From: Myroides phaeus
GTDB taxonomy: Bacteria > Bacteroidota > Bacteroidia > Flavobacteriales > Flavobacteriaceae
Length of the DNA: 64,000 nucleotides
Assembly: GCF_900099675.1 (NCBI RefSeq)
Contig: NZ_FNDQ01000003.1
Coordinates: 158,626 to 222,625 of the forward strand
Reading direction: 5' to 3'
In this document: one piece after another, positions 9,271-17,748 of the stretch
Position numbering within the stretch: position 1 is the stretch's first letter
How the letters are laid out: each line of letters starts with the position of its first letter
Program-made: the position numbers and the translations under genes
Notes under the pieces: model-generated
Seen by the model: the letters and a program-made list of their open reading frames with translations, nothing else
Database searches by the model: none
What the model was told of the DNA's origin: nothing

Positions 9271-9278
9271 GTAAATTT
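9271..9278 (+). promoter_or_regulatory. -7 promoter box (TAAATTTG)
   Basis: This exact TAnnTTTG match lies 19 bases before ATG 9298. It supports that ATG over the in-frame TTG at 9217. Confidence 0.5.
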
Positions 9279-9297
9279 GCCGGATATATCCTTTGCT

Positions 9298-10890
9298 ATG
9301 AGAGAAATATTATTAAGTTTTTTAGCAACATTTTTATTAATGTCTTGCAAAAAATTTGATGCGATGGCCACACAAGTGGTGTACAGCGATTCTATACACG
9401 CTAATCCACTTGACGATGACACATCCATCAACATTGATTCCCTAAAACTGGCGAATCTTCCTAAAGACCTGCAACAATTTTACCACGACAACGAGTATAA
9501 AATTGCCTGGTCTGAAAAAGATAACAGAGAGCAATTATTAAGAGCTTTAAACGAATCTTACTTAGATGGTATTAAAGTAAAAACGAAAGAAATCGACAAA
9601 CTAACTTCGCTAAATAACAGCTATGTTGATTTACCTGATAGTTTAAAAATTGAAGCTGACTTTCTTTATTCTAAAGCATATAATAGTGCAATAAACAATT
9701 TGTTCAACGGTGTATTAAATCCTCGCAGATTATACAACGATTGGGATATTGATAAAAAAGAAATCAACATTCCTACTACAATGCTGATTGCATTAGAGAA
9801 CCAAGAAGTTTACACAAGCTTTGACAGCATTAGGTCTCCTTCAAGTATGTACAAAAACTTAAGAGGAAAACTTGTTCGTTTTTATGAGTTAAAGAAAGAC
9901 ACTATTCAAATTACTGCTACACCTGCTCCAAAAGTAAACGATACTGTAATCGGTTTAAACAAGCTAAAAAAACACTTAGCTTTTCTTAATTACTATGCAG
10001 ATACTTTAGACATCAATGATATCAATACGAAAGAAGTTATTGCTGGTTTAAAAAAGTTCCAAAAGAACAACAAGCTAATTGAAACAGGTACTGTCAACAA
10101 GAAAACAATAGATGCTATTACTATCGAAGAAGAAGCAGTTAAAAAACTATTAGTTACCAACCTTGAACGTTGGAGATGGTTTCCAAGGGATTTAGGTAAA
10201 AACTATATTCTAATTAACATTGCTGACTTTAGCCTTGTAGCTGTAACACAGGGTGACACCATCAAAAAACACAAAGTAATTGTTGGTACAACTGCCAGAA
10301 AAACGCCTATTCTTTCTTCAGTATTAAAAACAGTAGTACTTAATCCAACATGGACAGTACCTCCTACCATATTGAAGAATGATTTAGTACCTAAAGCAGT
10401 TAATAATCTCAGCTACTTTAGCAGTAGAAATTTCACTATTTACGACAAAAAAACGGGAAAAGCTGTTGACCCTGCTAATTGGGATTCATCAAGAGCAAGC
10501 TCATACAGATATGTTCAAAAAGGTGGTCCAGGGAATACGTTAGGTAGAGTTAAATTTATGTTTGACAACAACCACGCAGTTTATCTTCACGACACACCAA
10601 ACAAAGCAAACTTTAACAGAGCTTCTCGTAACTTGAGTTCAGGGTGTGTACGCGTTCAAGATCCGTTTGATTTAGCGCAGTTTATTTTTGATGTACAAGA
10701 AAATGAAATTTCTAAAGATGAAATAACGTCTATTTTAGACTCTGAAAAAACGAAAAATATATCTACTAATAAAACAGGAATTACTATTCACCAATTATAT
10801 TGGACAATTCAAGTAGATAATCACGGACAAATAAAGAGATTTAATGATGTTTATGGTTTTGATAATGACTTATATCAAAAACTAAATTAA
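9298..10890 (+). CDS. L,D-transpeptidase family lipoprotein (YcbB/LdtD type)
   Basis: This protein has 530 residues from ATG 9298. That start gives a lipoprotein signal with the lipobox LLMSC (Cys17), while the longer frame from TTG 9217 would bury it. The domains in order are an N-terminal helical scaffold typical of YcbB, a PG_binding_1-like helix bundle (around KELIAGLKKFQKNN), and a YkuD catalytic domain with YLHDTPNKANFN and SSGCVRV, which holds the catalytic Cys. Family knowledge: it forms 3-3 crosslinks in peptidoglycan using tetrapeptide donors. It sits convergent with a second YkuD-like gene, so two L,D-transpeptidase folds lie side by side. Confidence 0.88.
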   Translation: MREILLSFLATFLLMSCKKFDAMATQVVYSDSIHANPLDDDTSINIDSLKLANLPKDLQQFYHDNEYKIAWSEKDNREQLLRALNESYLDGIKVKTKEIDKLTSLNNSYVDLPDSLKIEADFLYSKAYNSAINNLFNGVLNPRRLYNDWDIDKKEINIPTTMLIALENQEVYTSFDSIRSPSSMYKNLRGKLVRFYELKKDTIQITATPAPKVNDTVIGLNKLKKHLAFLNYYADTLDINDINTKEVIAGLKKFQKNNKLIETGTVNKKTIDAITIEEEAVKKLLVTNLERWRWFPRDLGKNYILINIADFSLVAVTQGDTIKKHKVIVGTTARKTPILSSVLKTVVLNPTWTVPPTILKNDLVPKAVNNLSYFSSRNFTIYDKKTGKAVDPANWDSSRASSYRYVQKGGPGNTLGRVKFMFDNNHAVYLHDTPNKANFNRASRNLSSGCVRVQDPFDLAQFIFDVQENEISKDEITSILDSEKTKNISTNKTGITIHQLYWTIQVDNHGQIKRFNDVYGFDNDLYQKLN

Positions 10891-10932
10891 TTACAAACTA
10901 ACGTAACTTCTGATAGAGAAGATACAACAAAC

Positions 10933-10971
10933 AAAGAAGCCCATTGTCCTATGAGAACAATGGGCTTCTTT
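10933..10971. terminator. bidirectional terminator between the two L,D-transpeptidase genes
   Basis: A 15-bp perfect stem (10933-10947 with 10957-10971) has a 9-base loop. It carries A and T tracts that serve both strands and sits between two convergent stops. Confidence 0.85.
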
Positions 10972-10993
10972 ATTGTTTATAAACAACTATTAA

Positions 10994-11728
10994 CTAAACA
11001 AGTTTAGAGCGATTTGTATAATCTTTACTTGGATAATAGATGAATAAACAAGACTTATCTTTGATTAATTCAATCAATTCTTTATTTACCTCTTGTGGCA
11101 CTGCAGGACAGCCATAGCTACGACCTAAACGCCCTTGTGCATCAATAAGCTTGCGAGAAGCGTAATCCGCACCGTGAATAACAATTGCGCGTTTACGTGC
11201 ATTGTCATTAATTCCAGATTCTAAACCATCTAAGCGAAGTGAAAAACCATTTCTACCACTATATGTTTCTCCGGTCGTATAAAAACCAAGACTACTCATA
11301 TGTGAATTCTCTCTATTTGAAAATGTAGTAGCAAACTCATCTCCAGTCTTTCTACCGTGCGCAACATAAGATTGCAACACAACTGCATTTTCTTTTAAAT
11401 CAATAACCCATAAACGAGGAACAGAAGACGAAAGACTAAAATCTACAATTGTCAACTTCTCATTCTGTATTTTTCCTGATTCTGCTAACTTATAATATCC
11501 TTTCAGCGCTTTTGTAAAAACGTTTTGAGAAGGAGCTTCAAATCCTTTTAAATCTAACTTTGAAAACAAAGAACTCGCCTTCGTTTCAAAACTCGCTTCT
11601 TTCGTTTCTTCAATCTTATATGTTAAATTATCACTTTTACTTTTTGCGGCATTTAAAGTACTATTTCCTACAAAATTTCCACATAGCATAATTGCAATCA
11701 AACTGCAATAAAACGTCTTATTTTTCAT
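10994..11728 (-). CDS. murein L,D-transpeptidase catalytic domain family protein (YkuD_2)
   Basis: This 244-residue exported protein has a hydrophobic N-terminal signal segment (residues 5-28). The catalytic signature is VIHGADYAS followed by GRSYGCPAVP, with the His and Cys of the YkuD_2 (PF13645-type) active site. The HGRKTGDEFATTFSN segment is also typical of this family. It differs from the lipoprotein-type enzyme across the terminator by lacking a peptidoglycan-binding scaffold. Its predicted role is peptidoglycan or outer-membrane attachment crosslinking in the periplasm. The substrate specificity is unknown. Confidence 0.87.
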   Translation of the reverse strand: MKNKTFYCSLIAIMLCGNFVGNSTLNAAKSKSDNLTYKIEETKEASFETKASSLFSKLDLKGFEAPSQNVFTKALKGYYKLAESGKIQNEKLTIVDFSLSSSVPRLWVIDLKENAVVLQSYVAHGRKTGDEFATTFSNRENSHMSSLGFYTTGETYSGRNGFSLRLDGLESGINDNARKRAIVIHGADYASRKLIDAQGRLGRSYGCPAVPQEVNKELIELIKDKSCLFIYYPSKDYTNRSKLV

Positions 11729-11877
11729 TTAACCTGTTCATTAATAGTATTTCACATTCATTTTTAAGATTTGTAAAAATAGAAAAAATAATTATCTATC
11801 CATACTTTCTTTTAAACAATTATCGTGCAATTCGTCTTTTTTAAAAGTTAATTTTTAAGATTTAGCAGAACTATGCG

Positions 11878-11885
11878 TAAATTTG
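11878..11885 (+). promoter_or_regulatory. -7 promoter box of gpmI (TAAATTTG)
   Basis: This exact TAnnTTTG match lies 33 bases before the gpmI ATG. An upstream in-frame ATG at 11883 overlaps the box and is therefore unlikely to be translated. Confidence 0.55.
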
Positions 11886-11918
11886 TCTTACACAACTCAA
11901 ATATTAAATATTTTTATC

Positions 11919-13436
11919 ATGAATAAAAAAGTTATTTTAATGATTTTAGATGGTTGGGGACAAACGCAAGACCCTAAAGTTTCTGCCATCGAACACGCAC
12001 AGACTCCTTTTATAGACAGCTTATATACACAATATCCTAATACTTATGTTTTAACTGACGGACTTAACGTTGGACTTCCTGAAGGTCAAATGGGAAATTC
12101 TGAAGTTGGACATATGAACTTAGGTGCGGGTAGAATTGTTTACCAAGATTTAGTGAAAATTAATATGGCTGTTGAAAGTGGTACTATTGCTAATGAAGCC
12201 GCTTTAAAAAATGCGTTTGACTACGCGAAACAAAACAACAAGAAAGTTCACTTCTTAGGATTACTTTCTGATGGTGGAGTTCACTCGCACGAAAAGCATT
12301 TATATGGTTTAGTAGATGCTGCTAACAATGCAGGAGTAAAAGACATTTTTGTACACGCATTTACTGACGGACGTGATGTTGACCCTAAGTCTGGTATCAA
12401 ACACGTACAACAATTAGAAAACCACTTACAAACTTCTAATGCTAAATTAGCTTCTCTCGTTGGACGTTATTACGCTATGGACAGAGATAAAAGATGGGAA
12501 CGCGTTGCTAAAGCATACCACTTATTAGTAAACGGAACTGGTGTTCATTCTACGAATGCTGTAAAAAGTTTAGAAGAAAGCTACGCTAATAATATTACGG
12601 ATGAGTTTATTGAACCAATCATTATGGTAGATCAAAATGATAAACCATTGGCTACAATTCAGGCTGATGATGTGGTTGTCTTCTTCAACTTCCGTACTGA
12701 TAGAGGTCGCGAATTAACTCACGTTCTTTCACAAGAAGACAATGCTGAATACAATATGAAGAAACTACCATTGTACTTTGTTACCTTGACAAATTATGAT
12801 GATACGTTTAACAATATCCACGTTGTTTACGACAAAGATAATATCACAAATACTTTAGGAGAGGTTCTTGAAAAACACGGTAAAAAACAAATCCGTATTG
12901 CAGAGACAGAAAAATATCCACACGTTACTTTCTTCTTCTCAGGAGGGCGTGAAGTACCTTTTGAAGGAGAAACAAGATTGCTTTGCCCTTCTCCAAAAGT
13001 AGCAACTTACGACCTTAAACCAGAAATGAGTGCTTATGATTTAAAAGACGCTCTTGTTCCTGAATTGAAAAAAGGTGAGGTTGATTTTGTTTGTTTAAAC
13101 TTTGCTAATGGTGATATGGTAGGACATACAGGTGTGATGTCTGCTGCTATCAAAGCGTGTGAGGCTGTAGACGAATGTGTAAAAGAAGTGGTTACAACTG
13201 CTTTAGAAAACAATTACACAACTATTATCTTAGCTGACCACGGTAACTGTGAAACAATGATTAACCCTGATGGTACGCCAAACACAGCGCATACTACTAA
13301 TCCGGTGCCAATTATTATTGTTGATAAAGACATTAAAGAAGTTAACCACGGTGTGCTTGGTGACTTAGCTCCAACTATCTTAAAGTTGATGGGAGTACCT
13401 CAACCAGAAGAAATGACAAGACATTCATTAGTATAA
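11919..13436 (+). CDS. gpmI: 2,3-bisphosphoglycerate-independent phosphoglycerate mutase
   Basis: This 505-residue protein interconverts 3- and 2-phosphoglycerate in glycolysis and gluconeogenesis. It belongs to the alkaline-phosphatase superfamily. The metal ligand Asp11 (LMILDGWG) and the phosphorylated Ser61 (GQMGNSEVGHMNLGAGR) are present, as are FTDGRDV, FFNFRTDRGREL, the HVTFFFSGG block and the C-terminal ADHGN and TAHTTNPVP metal sites. The length matches the family. The start at 11919 is chosen because translation from the upstream ATG would add 12 non-conserved residues that overlap the promoter box. Confidence 0.97.
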   Translation: MNKKVILMILDGWGQTQDPKVSAIEHAQTPFIDSLYTQYPNTYVLTDGLNVGLPEGQMGNSEVGHMNLGAGRIVYQDLVKINMAVESGTIANEAALKNAFDYAKQNNKKVHFLGLLSDGGVHSHEKHLYGLVDAANNAGVKDIFVHAFTDGRDVDPKSGIKHVQQLENHLQTSNAKLASLVGRYYAMDRDKRWERVAKAYHLLVNGTGVHSTNAVKSLEESYANNITDEFIEPIIMVDQNDKPLATIQADDVVVFFNFRTDRGRELTHVLSQEDNAEYNMKKLPLYFVTLTNYDDTFNNIHVVYDKDNITNTLGEVLEKHGKKQIRIAETEKYPHVTFFFSGGREVPFEGETRLLCPSPKVATYDLKPEMSAYDLKDALVPELKKGEVDFVCLNFANGDMVGHTGVMSAAIKACEAVDECVKEVVTTALENNYTTIILADHGNCETMINPDGTPNTAHTTNPVPIIIVDKDIKEVNHGVLGDLAPTILKLMGVPQPEEMTRHSLV

Positions 13437-13452
13437 TGAATTACTCATAAAC

Positions 13453-13486
13453 AAAAATAGCCACAATACTGTGGCTATTTTTATTT
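13453..13486. terminator. bidirectional terminator, gpmI / CoA-transferase
   Basis: A 13-bp perfect stem (13453-13465 with 13470-13482) has a 4-base loop (ATAC), with A and T tracts on both flanks. It lies between convergent genes. Confidence 0.87.
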
Positions 13487-13496
13487 TATAAACTTT

Positions 13497-14768
13497 CTAT
13501 TTACTTAACGTTCGGTTGTAATACTCACGTACAATTTCTTCTCTAAAGTTTGGATGTGCAATATTAGCTAATGCCTCAACGCGTTGGTCAATTGACTTCC
13601 CTCGTAAATCAGCAACTCCAAATTCAGTTACTATATATTGTGCGTGCGCTCTTGAAGTAACCACTCCTGCCCCTTCTTTTAGGAACGGAACAATTTTATT
13701 TGCCCCTTTTTTAGTTGTTGCAGACATCGCAATAATAGCTTTTCCTCCCGGACTCATAGTAGCACCACGCATAAAATCAACCTGACCTCCTACTCCTGAA
13801 TACAAACTATGTCCGATTGAATCAGCACAAATTTGTCCTGTTAAGTCAATCTCTACCGCAGAATTAATAGCCACAACATTTGGGTTTTGTCTGATAATAA
13901 AAGGATCATTTGTATAAGAACAATCCTTCATTATAAAGAAAGGATTATTATCCATATATTTATAAATACGCTCAGTTCCCACAAAGAAAGTAGACACTGC
14001 TCTACCTTTATTAGCTACCGTTTGCGTACAATCTAAAGCGCCTGCTTCAATCAAATCAATAACCCCATCTGCAAACATCTCTGTATGTAAACCTAAGTGT
14101 TTGTGATTTTTCAATTTTTGCAATACTGCTTCAGGAATATTACCTATCCCCATTTGCAACGTACTACCGTCTTCAATTAACTCAGCAATATACTTTCCAA
14201 TCTTATCCTCTTCTTCACTAATATTCACTGAATACTCAGTCAAAATTGGCGTATTATGTTCTACTAAAACATCAATATTAGAAATGTGAATTGTACTATC
14301 ACCAAATGTTCTTGGCATAAAACTATTCACTTGAGCAATAACAATTTTGGCATTTTCAATAGCAGCCGGTGTAGCTTCTACTGACGCCCCAAGCGAACAA
14401 AAACCGTGTTCATCTGGTGCTGAAACTTGAATTAAAACAATATCTAACGGTACTAATCCCTTTCTAAATAAACCAGGTAGTTCACTTAAAAAAACAGGAG
14501 TATATGTTCCATTTCCTGCTTTAATCGTATGGCGAACATTTCCACCAATAAAAAAAGAATTCACGCGAAAACTTTCTTTTAAACTTGGATCAGCATAAGG
14601 AGCCTTCCCTAACGTGTGAATATGACAAAACTCTACATTTCTAAGTTCTGACGCTCGTGCTACAATAGCATCGATCAAATGGTTAGGAGTACAAGCTACT
14701 GAGTGTACATAAATTCTATCTCCTGATTTGACAAGCTTAGCAGCCTCAAGAGCCGACGAATATTTCAT
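13497..14768 (-). CDS. acetyl-CoA hydrolase/transferase family protein (4-hydroxybutyrate CoA-transferase-like)
   Basis: This 423-residue protein matches the class I CoA-transferases of the Cat1/Cat2 type. The catalytic Glu lies in NSAVEIDLTGQICADSIG. The oxyanion/CoA-binding loop GVGGQVDF and the substrate loop LQMGIGNIPEAVL are also visible. Its length (about 425) fits 4-hydroxybutyrate/acetate CoA-transferases better than the longer succinyl-CoA:acetate enzymes (about 500). The physiological substrate pair is not determined by the sequence. It is probably monocistronic, convergent with gpmI and divergent from map. Confidence 0.88.
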   Translation of the reverse strand: MKYSSALEAAKLVKSGDRIYVHSVACTPNHLIDAIVARASELRNVEFCHIHTLGKAPYADPSLKESFRVNSFFIGGNVRHTIKAGNGTYTPVFLSELPGLFRKGLVPLDIVLIQVSAPDEHGFCSLGASVEATPAAIENAKIVIAQVNSFMPRTFGDSTIHISNIDVLVEHNTPILTEYSVNISEEEDKIGKYIAELIEDGSTLQMGIGNIPEAVLQKLKNHKHLGLHTEMFADGVIDLIEAGALDCTQTVANKGRAVSTFFVGTERIYKYMDNNPFFIMKDCSYTNDPFIIRQNPNVVAINSAVEIDLTGQICADSIGHSLYSGVGGQVDFMRGATMSPGGKAIIAMSATTKKGANKIVPFLKEGAGVVTSRAHAQYIVTEFGVADLRGKSIDQRVEALANIAHPNFREEIVREYYNRTLSK

Positions 14769-14899
14769 AATAAATTACTGTGTATTAAAAATCAAATTTT
14801 TACAATTAAAAACATCTAATAGGCTAAGTTAAAGTATTTCTATTTGATTGTCCAAGAAAAAACAAATTCTATTAATTTTTTTCATTCGTTCCAATAGCG

Positions 14900-14907
14900 T
14901 AATTTTG
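14900..14907 (+). promoter_or_regulatory. -7 promoter box of map (TAATTTTG)
   Basis: This exact TAnnTTTG match lies 21 bases before the map ATG. Confidence 0.55.
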
Positions 14908-14928
14908 TACCACTTAAAAATTTAAAGT

Positions 14929-15747
14929 ATGATCATTCCAAAAACTCCAGAAGAAATTGAGTTGATGAGACAAAGTGCCCTTCTTGTTTCCAAAACATTG
15001 GGTATGCTTACAACAGAACTAAAGCCAGGAGTAACGACTTTAGAATTAGATAAAAAAGCAGAAGAATATATTAGAGATCACGGTGCTGTACCAGGATTTA
15101 AAGGTCTTTACGGATGTCCTTCTTCTATTTTAACAAGTGTAAACGAACAAATCGTTCACGGTTTACCAACAAACAGACCTTTAGAAGACGGTGATATCGT
15201 GTCTATTGACTGTGGTACTGTAATGAATGGTTTCTACGGTGACCACGCTTATACTTTTGAAGTAGGTGAAGTTGCTGCTGAGACTAAAAAGTTATTACAA
15301 ATTACAAAAGAATCGCTATATGTAGGTATTCGTGAGTTCCGCATTGGAAATCGCGTAGAAGATGTTGGTAGCGCTATTCAACGTTTTTGTGAGGCTGAAG
15401 GATATACTGTTGTTCGCGAATTAGTAGGACACGGTGTTGGACGCAAAATGCACGAAGATCCTGAAATGCCAAACTACGGTAAACCAGGAAGAGGTAAGAA
15501 ATTTGTAGAAGGAATGGTGGTAGCTATTGAGCCTATGATCAACTTAGGTACAAGAAACATCAAACAATTAAATGATGGATGGACAATCGTTACTCGTGAC
15601 GGAAAACCATCTGCTCACTTTGAACACGATGTAGCTCTTGTTAATGGTAAACCAGAATTACTTTCTACTTTCAAATACATCTACCAAGCTTTAGGTATCG
15701 AAAGTAATGAAGAAGATGAATTTAGAGCTAATCCTTTAGTTTTATAA
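14929..15747 (+). CDS. map: type I methionine aminopeptidase
   Basis: This 272-residue enzyme removes the initiator Met from nascent proteins. All five metal ligands of the pita-bread fold are visible in their usual contexts: Asp in DIVSIDCGT, Asp in GFYGDHAYTF, His in VGHGVGRKMHE, Glu in VVAIEPM and Glu in AHFEHDVAL. The N-terminus IIPKTPEEIELMRQSA is typical. There is no zinc-finger extension, so it is the bacterial short type. A methyltransferase gene follows after 14 bases and is probably cotranscribed. Confidence 0.97.
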   Translation: MIIPKTPEEIELMRQSALLVSKTLGMLTTELKPGVTTLELDKKAEEYIRDHGAVPGFKGLYGCPSSILTSVNEQIVHGLPTNRPLEDGDIVSIDCGTVMNGFYGDHAYTFEVGEVAAETKKLLQITKESLYVGIREFRIGNRVEDVGSAIQRFCEAEGYTVVRELVGHGVGRKMHEDPEMPNYGKPGRGKKFVEGMVVAIEPMINLGTRNIKQLNDGWTIVTRDGKPSAHFEHDVALVNGKPELLSTFKYIYQALGIESNEEDEFRANPLVL

Positions 15748-15761
15748 TTCGTTTTTCTTTT

Positions 15762-16526
15762 ATGAAAAAACTTTTCAAAACAATATTGAACACTGTACCT
15801 CGACCGATTTTAATTCGGTTGAGCTACCTTGTTCGCCCTATTATTGCCTTTTATTTAAAGGGTGATACGTATACGGACCCTATTGACGGAAAGAGTTTTA
15901 AAAGTTTTTTACCTTATGGGTACGCTAAACAGCGAAACAATGTTTTATCACCAAGTACCTTGTCTTTAGAAAGACATCGCCTGCTTTGGCTTTATTTAAA
16001 AAATGAAACAGACTTCTTTAGTACCCCTAAAAAAGTACTGCACTTTGCTCCTGAACAAGCTTTCTACAAAAGGTTCAGAAAGCAAGCTAATTTAACCTAT
16101 ACTACAACCGATTTAGAATCGCCTTTAGCTGATGTAAAGGCTGATATATGTAACTTGCCTTTTGAAGACAATAGCTTTGATATAATTTTGTGTAATCACG
16201 TATTGGAACATATCCCTGACGACACAAAAGCAATGCAAGAGCTATACCGCATTCTTAAGCCAGGTGGAATGGGTATTTTCCAAATTCCACAAGATTTAAA
16301 TCGCCAAGAGACATTCCAAGACGACTCTATCACCGACCCTAAAGAACGTACATTAATCTTTGGACAATATGACCACGTTCGTATTTATGGTAGAGATTAC
16401 TTTGATAAATTGCGAAAAATAGGATTTAATGTCAAAGAGGTTGATTATACCAAAACACTATCTAAACAAGAAATTGAAAAATATTGCTTAGCAGAAGGAG
16501 AAATAATTCCCGTTTGCTTTAAATAA
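15762..16526 (+). CDS. class I SAM-dependent methyltransferase
   Basis: This 254-residue protein has a methyltransferase-11-type core in its second half: a motif I variant (VLHFAPEQAFYKRF), YTTTDLESPLADVKADI, then LPFEDNSFDIILCNHVLEHIPDD and ELYRILKPGG, which are motifs IV-VI of this class. The N-terminus has a hydrophobic stretch (PIIAFYLKG) and a segment FKSFLPYGYAKQRNN that I recognise as common in Bacteroidetes homologues. The substrate is unknown. It sits 14 bases downstream of map. Confidence 0.83.
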   Translation: MKKLFKTILNTVPRPILIRLSYLVRPIIAFYLKGDTYTDPIDGKSFKSFLPYGYAKQRNNVLSPSTLSLERHRLLWLYLKNETDFFSTPKKVLHFAPEQAFYKRFRKQANLTYTTTDLESPLADVKADICNLPFEDNSFDIILCNHVLEHIPDDTKAMQELYRILKPGGMGIFQIPQDLNRQETFQDDSITDPKERTLIFGQYDHVRIYGRDYFDKLRKIGFNVKEVDYTKTLSKQEIEKYCLAEGEIIPVCFK

Positions 16527-16552
16527 CCTTTTATTTATAATTGAGTAAAATC

Positions 16553-16579
16553 TGTTATTAATCAAAATAACAAACTTTT
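16553..16579 (+). terminator. weak terminator candidate after the methyltransferase gene
   Basis: A 7-bp stem TGTTATT/AATAACA (16553-16559 with 16566-16572) is followed by five T's at 16575-16579. The stem is AT-rich, so efficiency is doubtful. Confidence 0.4.
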
Positions 16580-16726
16580 TACTTCAGACATCAAAAGGCT
16601 AAATCAACTCTATTTTGACTTTCTTCTTCAGGTGTAAAACCACAATTTAATACTTATCAATATTCATTTATCAGCTATATTCTTCTAAGGATATAACACT
16701 CTTTGTGTTGTTTTATTTTGAGTGTA

Positions 16727-16770
16727 TGTATAGTGTATGTATACTCCTTGTATAGTCAATGTATAAAAAC
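16727..16770. repeat. four direct TGTATA repeats with exact 11-bp period
   Basis: TGTATA begins at 16727, 16738, 16749 and 16760. The 5-base tails vary (GTGTA, CTCCT, GTCAA, AAAAC). The first two units lie in an 11-bp perfect duplication AGTGTATGTAT (16721-16742). A short hairpin ends 17 bases before the array. One-helical-turn phasing suggests a multi-site protein target. It is not a simple microsatellite, because only the hexamers are kept. Confidence 0.7.
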
Positions 16771-17057
16771 TATGTGAAACTTTACAAGCACTTTACATAG
16801 AATACACAAAAGATATACAATCACCTAAGCTATGATTAATTAAAAACAACCTTAATAGTTTATCACCATTCATTTTCACAGGCAATTCTCTGTGTATTAC
16901 TTTCCTTTGGCTGTTTACTAAAGCTATTGCTACACATTAGCCCTTACAATTTCATTTAGAACAGCTACTCTATATGATTAACCACACATTCTCCTTCGCT
17001 ATCCACATTGATTTACTTATCTTCGTCAATACTTAAATATTACTATTACACGCATTT

Positions 17058-17717
17058 ATGATTAATACCGTTTTATTCGATATGGATGGAGTCTTAATTG
17101 ACTCAGAGCATTTTTGGCAACAAGCAGAAAAAGAAGTTTTTACTTCAGTTGGAGCTATTTGGGATGAAAAGATTGCACAACAAACAACTGGTCAAACAAC
17201 CAGAGCTGTTACTGAATTGTGGTATAAAATGTTTCCTTGGGAAGGAAAGTCAATTGAAGAAGTTGAACAAGCTGTTATTGATCGCGTTGATTCGTTAATT
17301 CGTGAAAAAGGACAAATTAAAGCTGGCGTTCTTGATACGTTAAACTATTTGTCAGACAATAACTTTAAAATTGGTTTAGCTACTAACTCACCTGATTCAT
17401 TAATACACACTGTTTTAGACAGATTGGAAATTAAAGAATACTTTCAAACCATCGTTTCTGCTCTTCACGTAAAAGAAGGTAAACCTGCACCTGATGTTTA
17501 TTTAACAGCAGCAAAAAACTTAGGAAGTAATCCTGAAAACTGTTTGGTTGTAGAAGATTCTTTTACTGGGGCTACTGCTGGAAAAAGAGCTGGTATGACT
17601 GTTGTTTCTGTTCCTGACCCTAAAGAATTTAACGACCCGAAATTTGATATTGCTGACATAAAAATCAAAAGTTTAGACTTATTTCAAGAAAAAATCGTAC
17701 CTTTTTTCTCTAATTAA
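17058..17717 (+). CDS. hxpB: HAD-type sugar phosphatase (HxpB/YniC-like)
   Basis: This 219-residue protein is a HAD superfamily subclass IA phosphatase. Motif I is FDMDGVLIDS (nucleophile and acid Asp), motif II is LATNS, motif III is the Lys in KEGKPAPDVYL, and motif IV is VVEDSFTGATAGKRAGM. The cap domain is the helical C1 type. The N-terminal half resembles E. coli YniC (hexitol phosphatase B, 2-deoxyglucose-6-phosphatase), and the length fits. The exact substrate is inferred from similarity. The T9SS plug-type gene starts 31 bases downstream. Confidence 0.8.
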   Translation: MINTVLFDMDGVLIDSEHFWQQAEKEVFTSVGAIWDEKIAQQTTGQTTRAVTELWYKMFPWEGKSIEEVEQAVIDRVDSLIREKGQIKAGVLDTLNYLSDNNFKIGLATNSPDSLIHTVLDRLEIKEYFQTIVSALHVKEGKPAPDVYLTAAKNLGSNPENCLVVEDSFTGATAGKRAGMTVVSVPDPKEFNDPKFDIADIKIKSLDLFQEKIVPFFSN

Positions 17718-17748
17718 CTTTTTTTATATAAAACGAAACTTTATAGCA

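Larger units (their letters stand above)
16527..17057. other. 531-bp intergenic region with hairpins and an 11-bp-period repeat array
   Basis: I see no credible coding frame on either strand. The region holds a possible terminator (16553-16579), a small hairpin AACAC/GTGTT (16695-16709) and an array of TGTATA hexamers at exact 11-bp spacing (16727-16770). I see nothing further in 16800-17057, including no clear promoter for the phosphatase gene at 17058. Confidence 0.6.

Noticed and set aside
9123..9297. Cobalamin riboswitch upstream of the TonB receptor
   Set aside because: The leader from the likely start to the ATG is under 40 nt and has no B12-box; too short for this riboswitch.
16527..17057. 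Decayed gene in the intergenic gap
   Set aside because: No frame on either strand keeps recognisable protein sequence even allowing for a frameshift.
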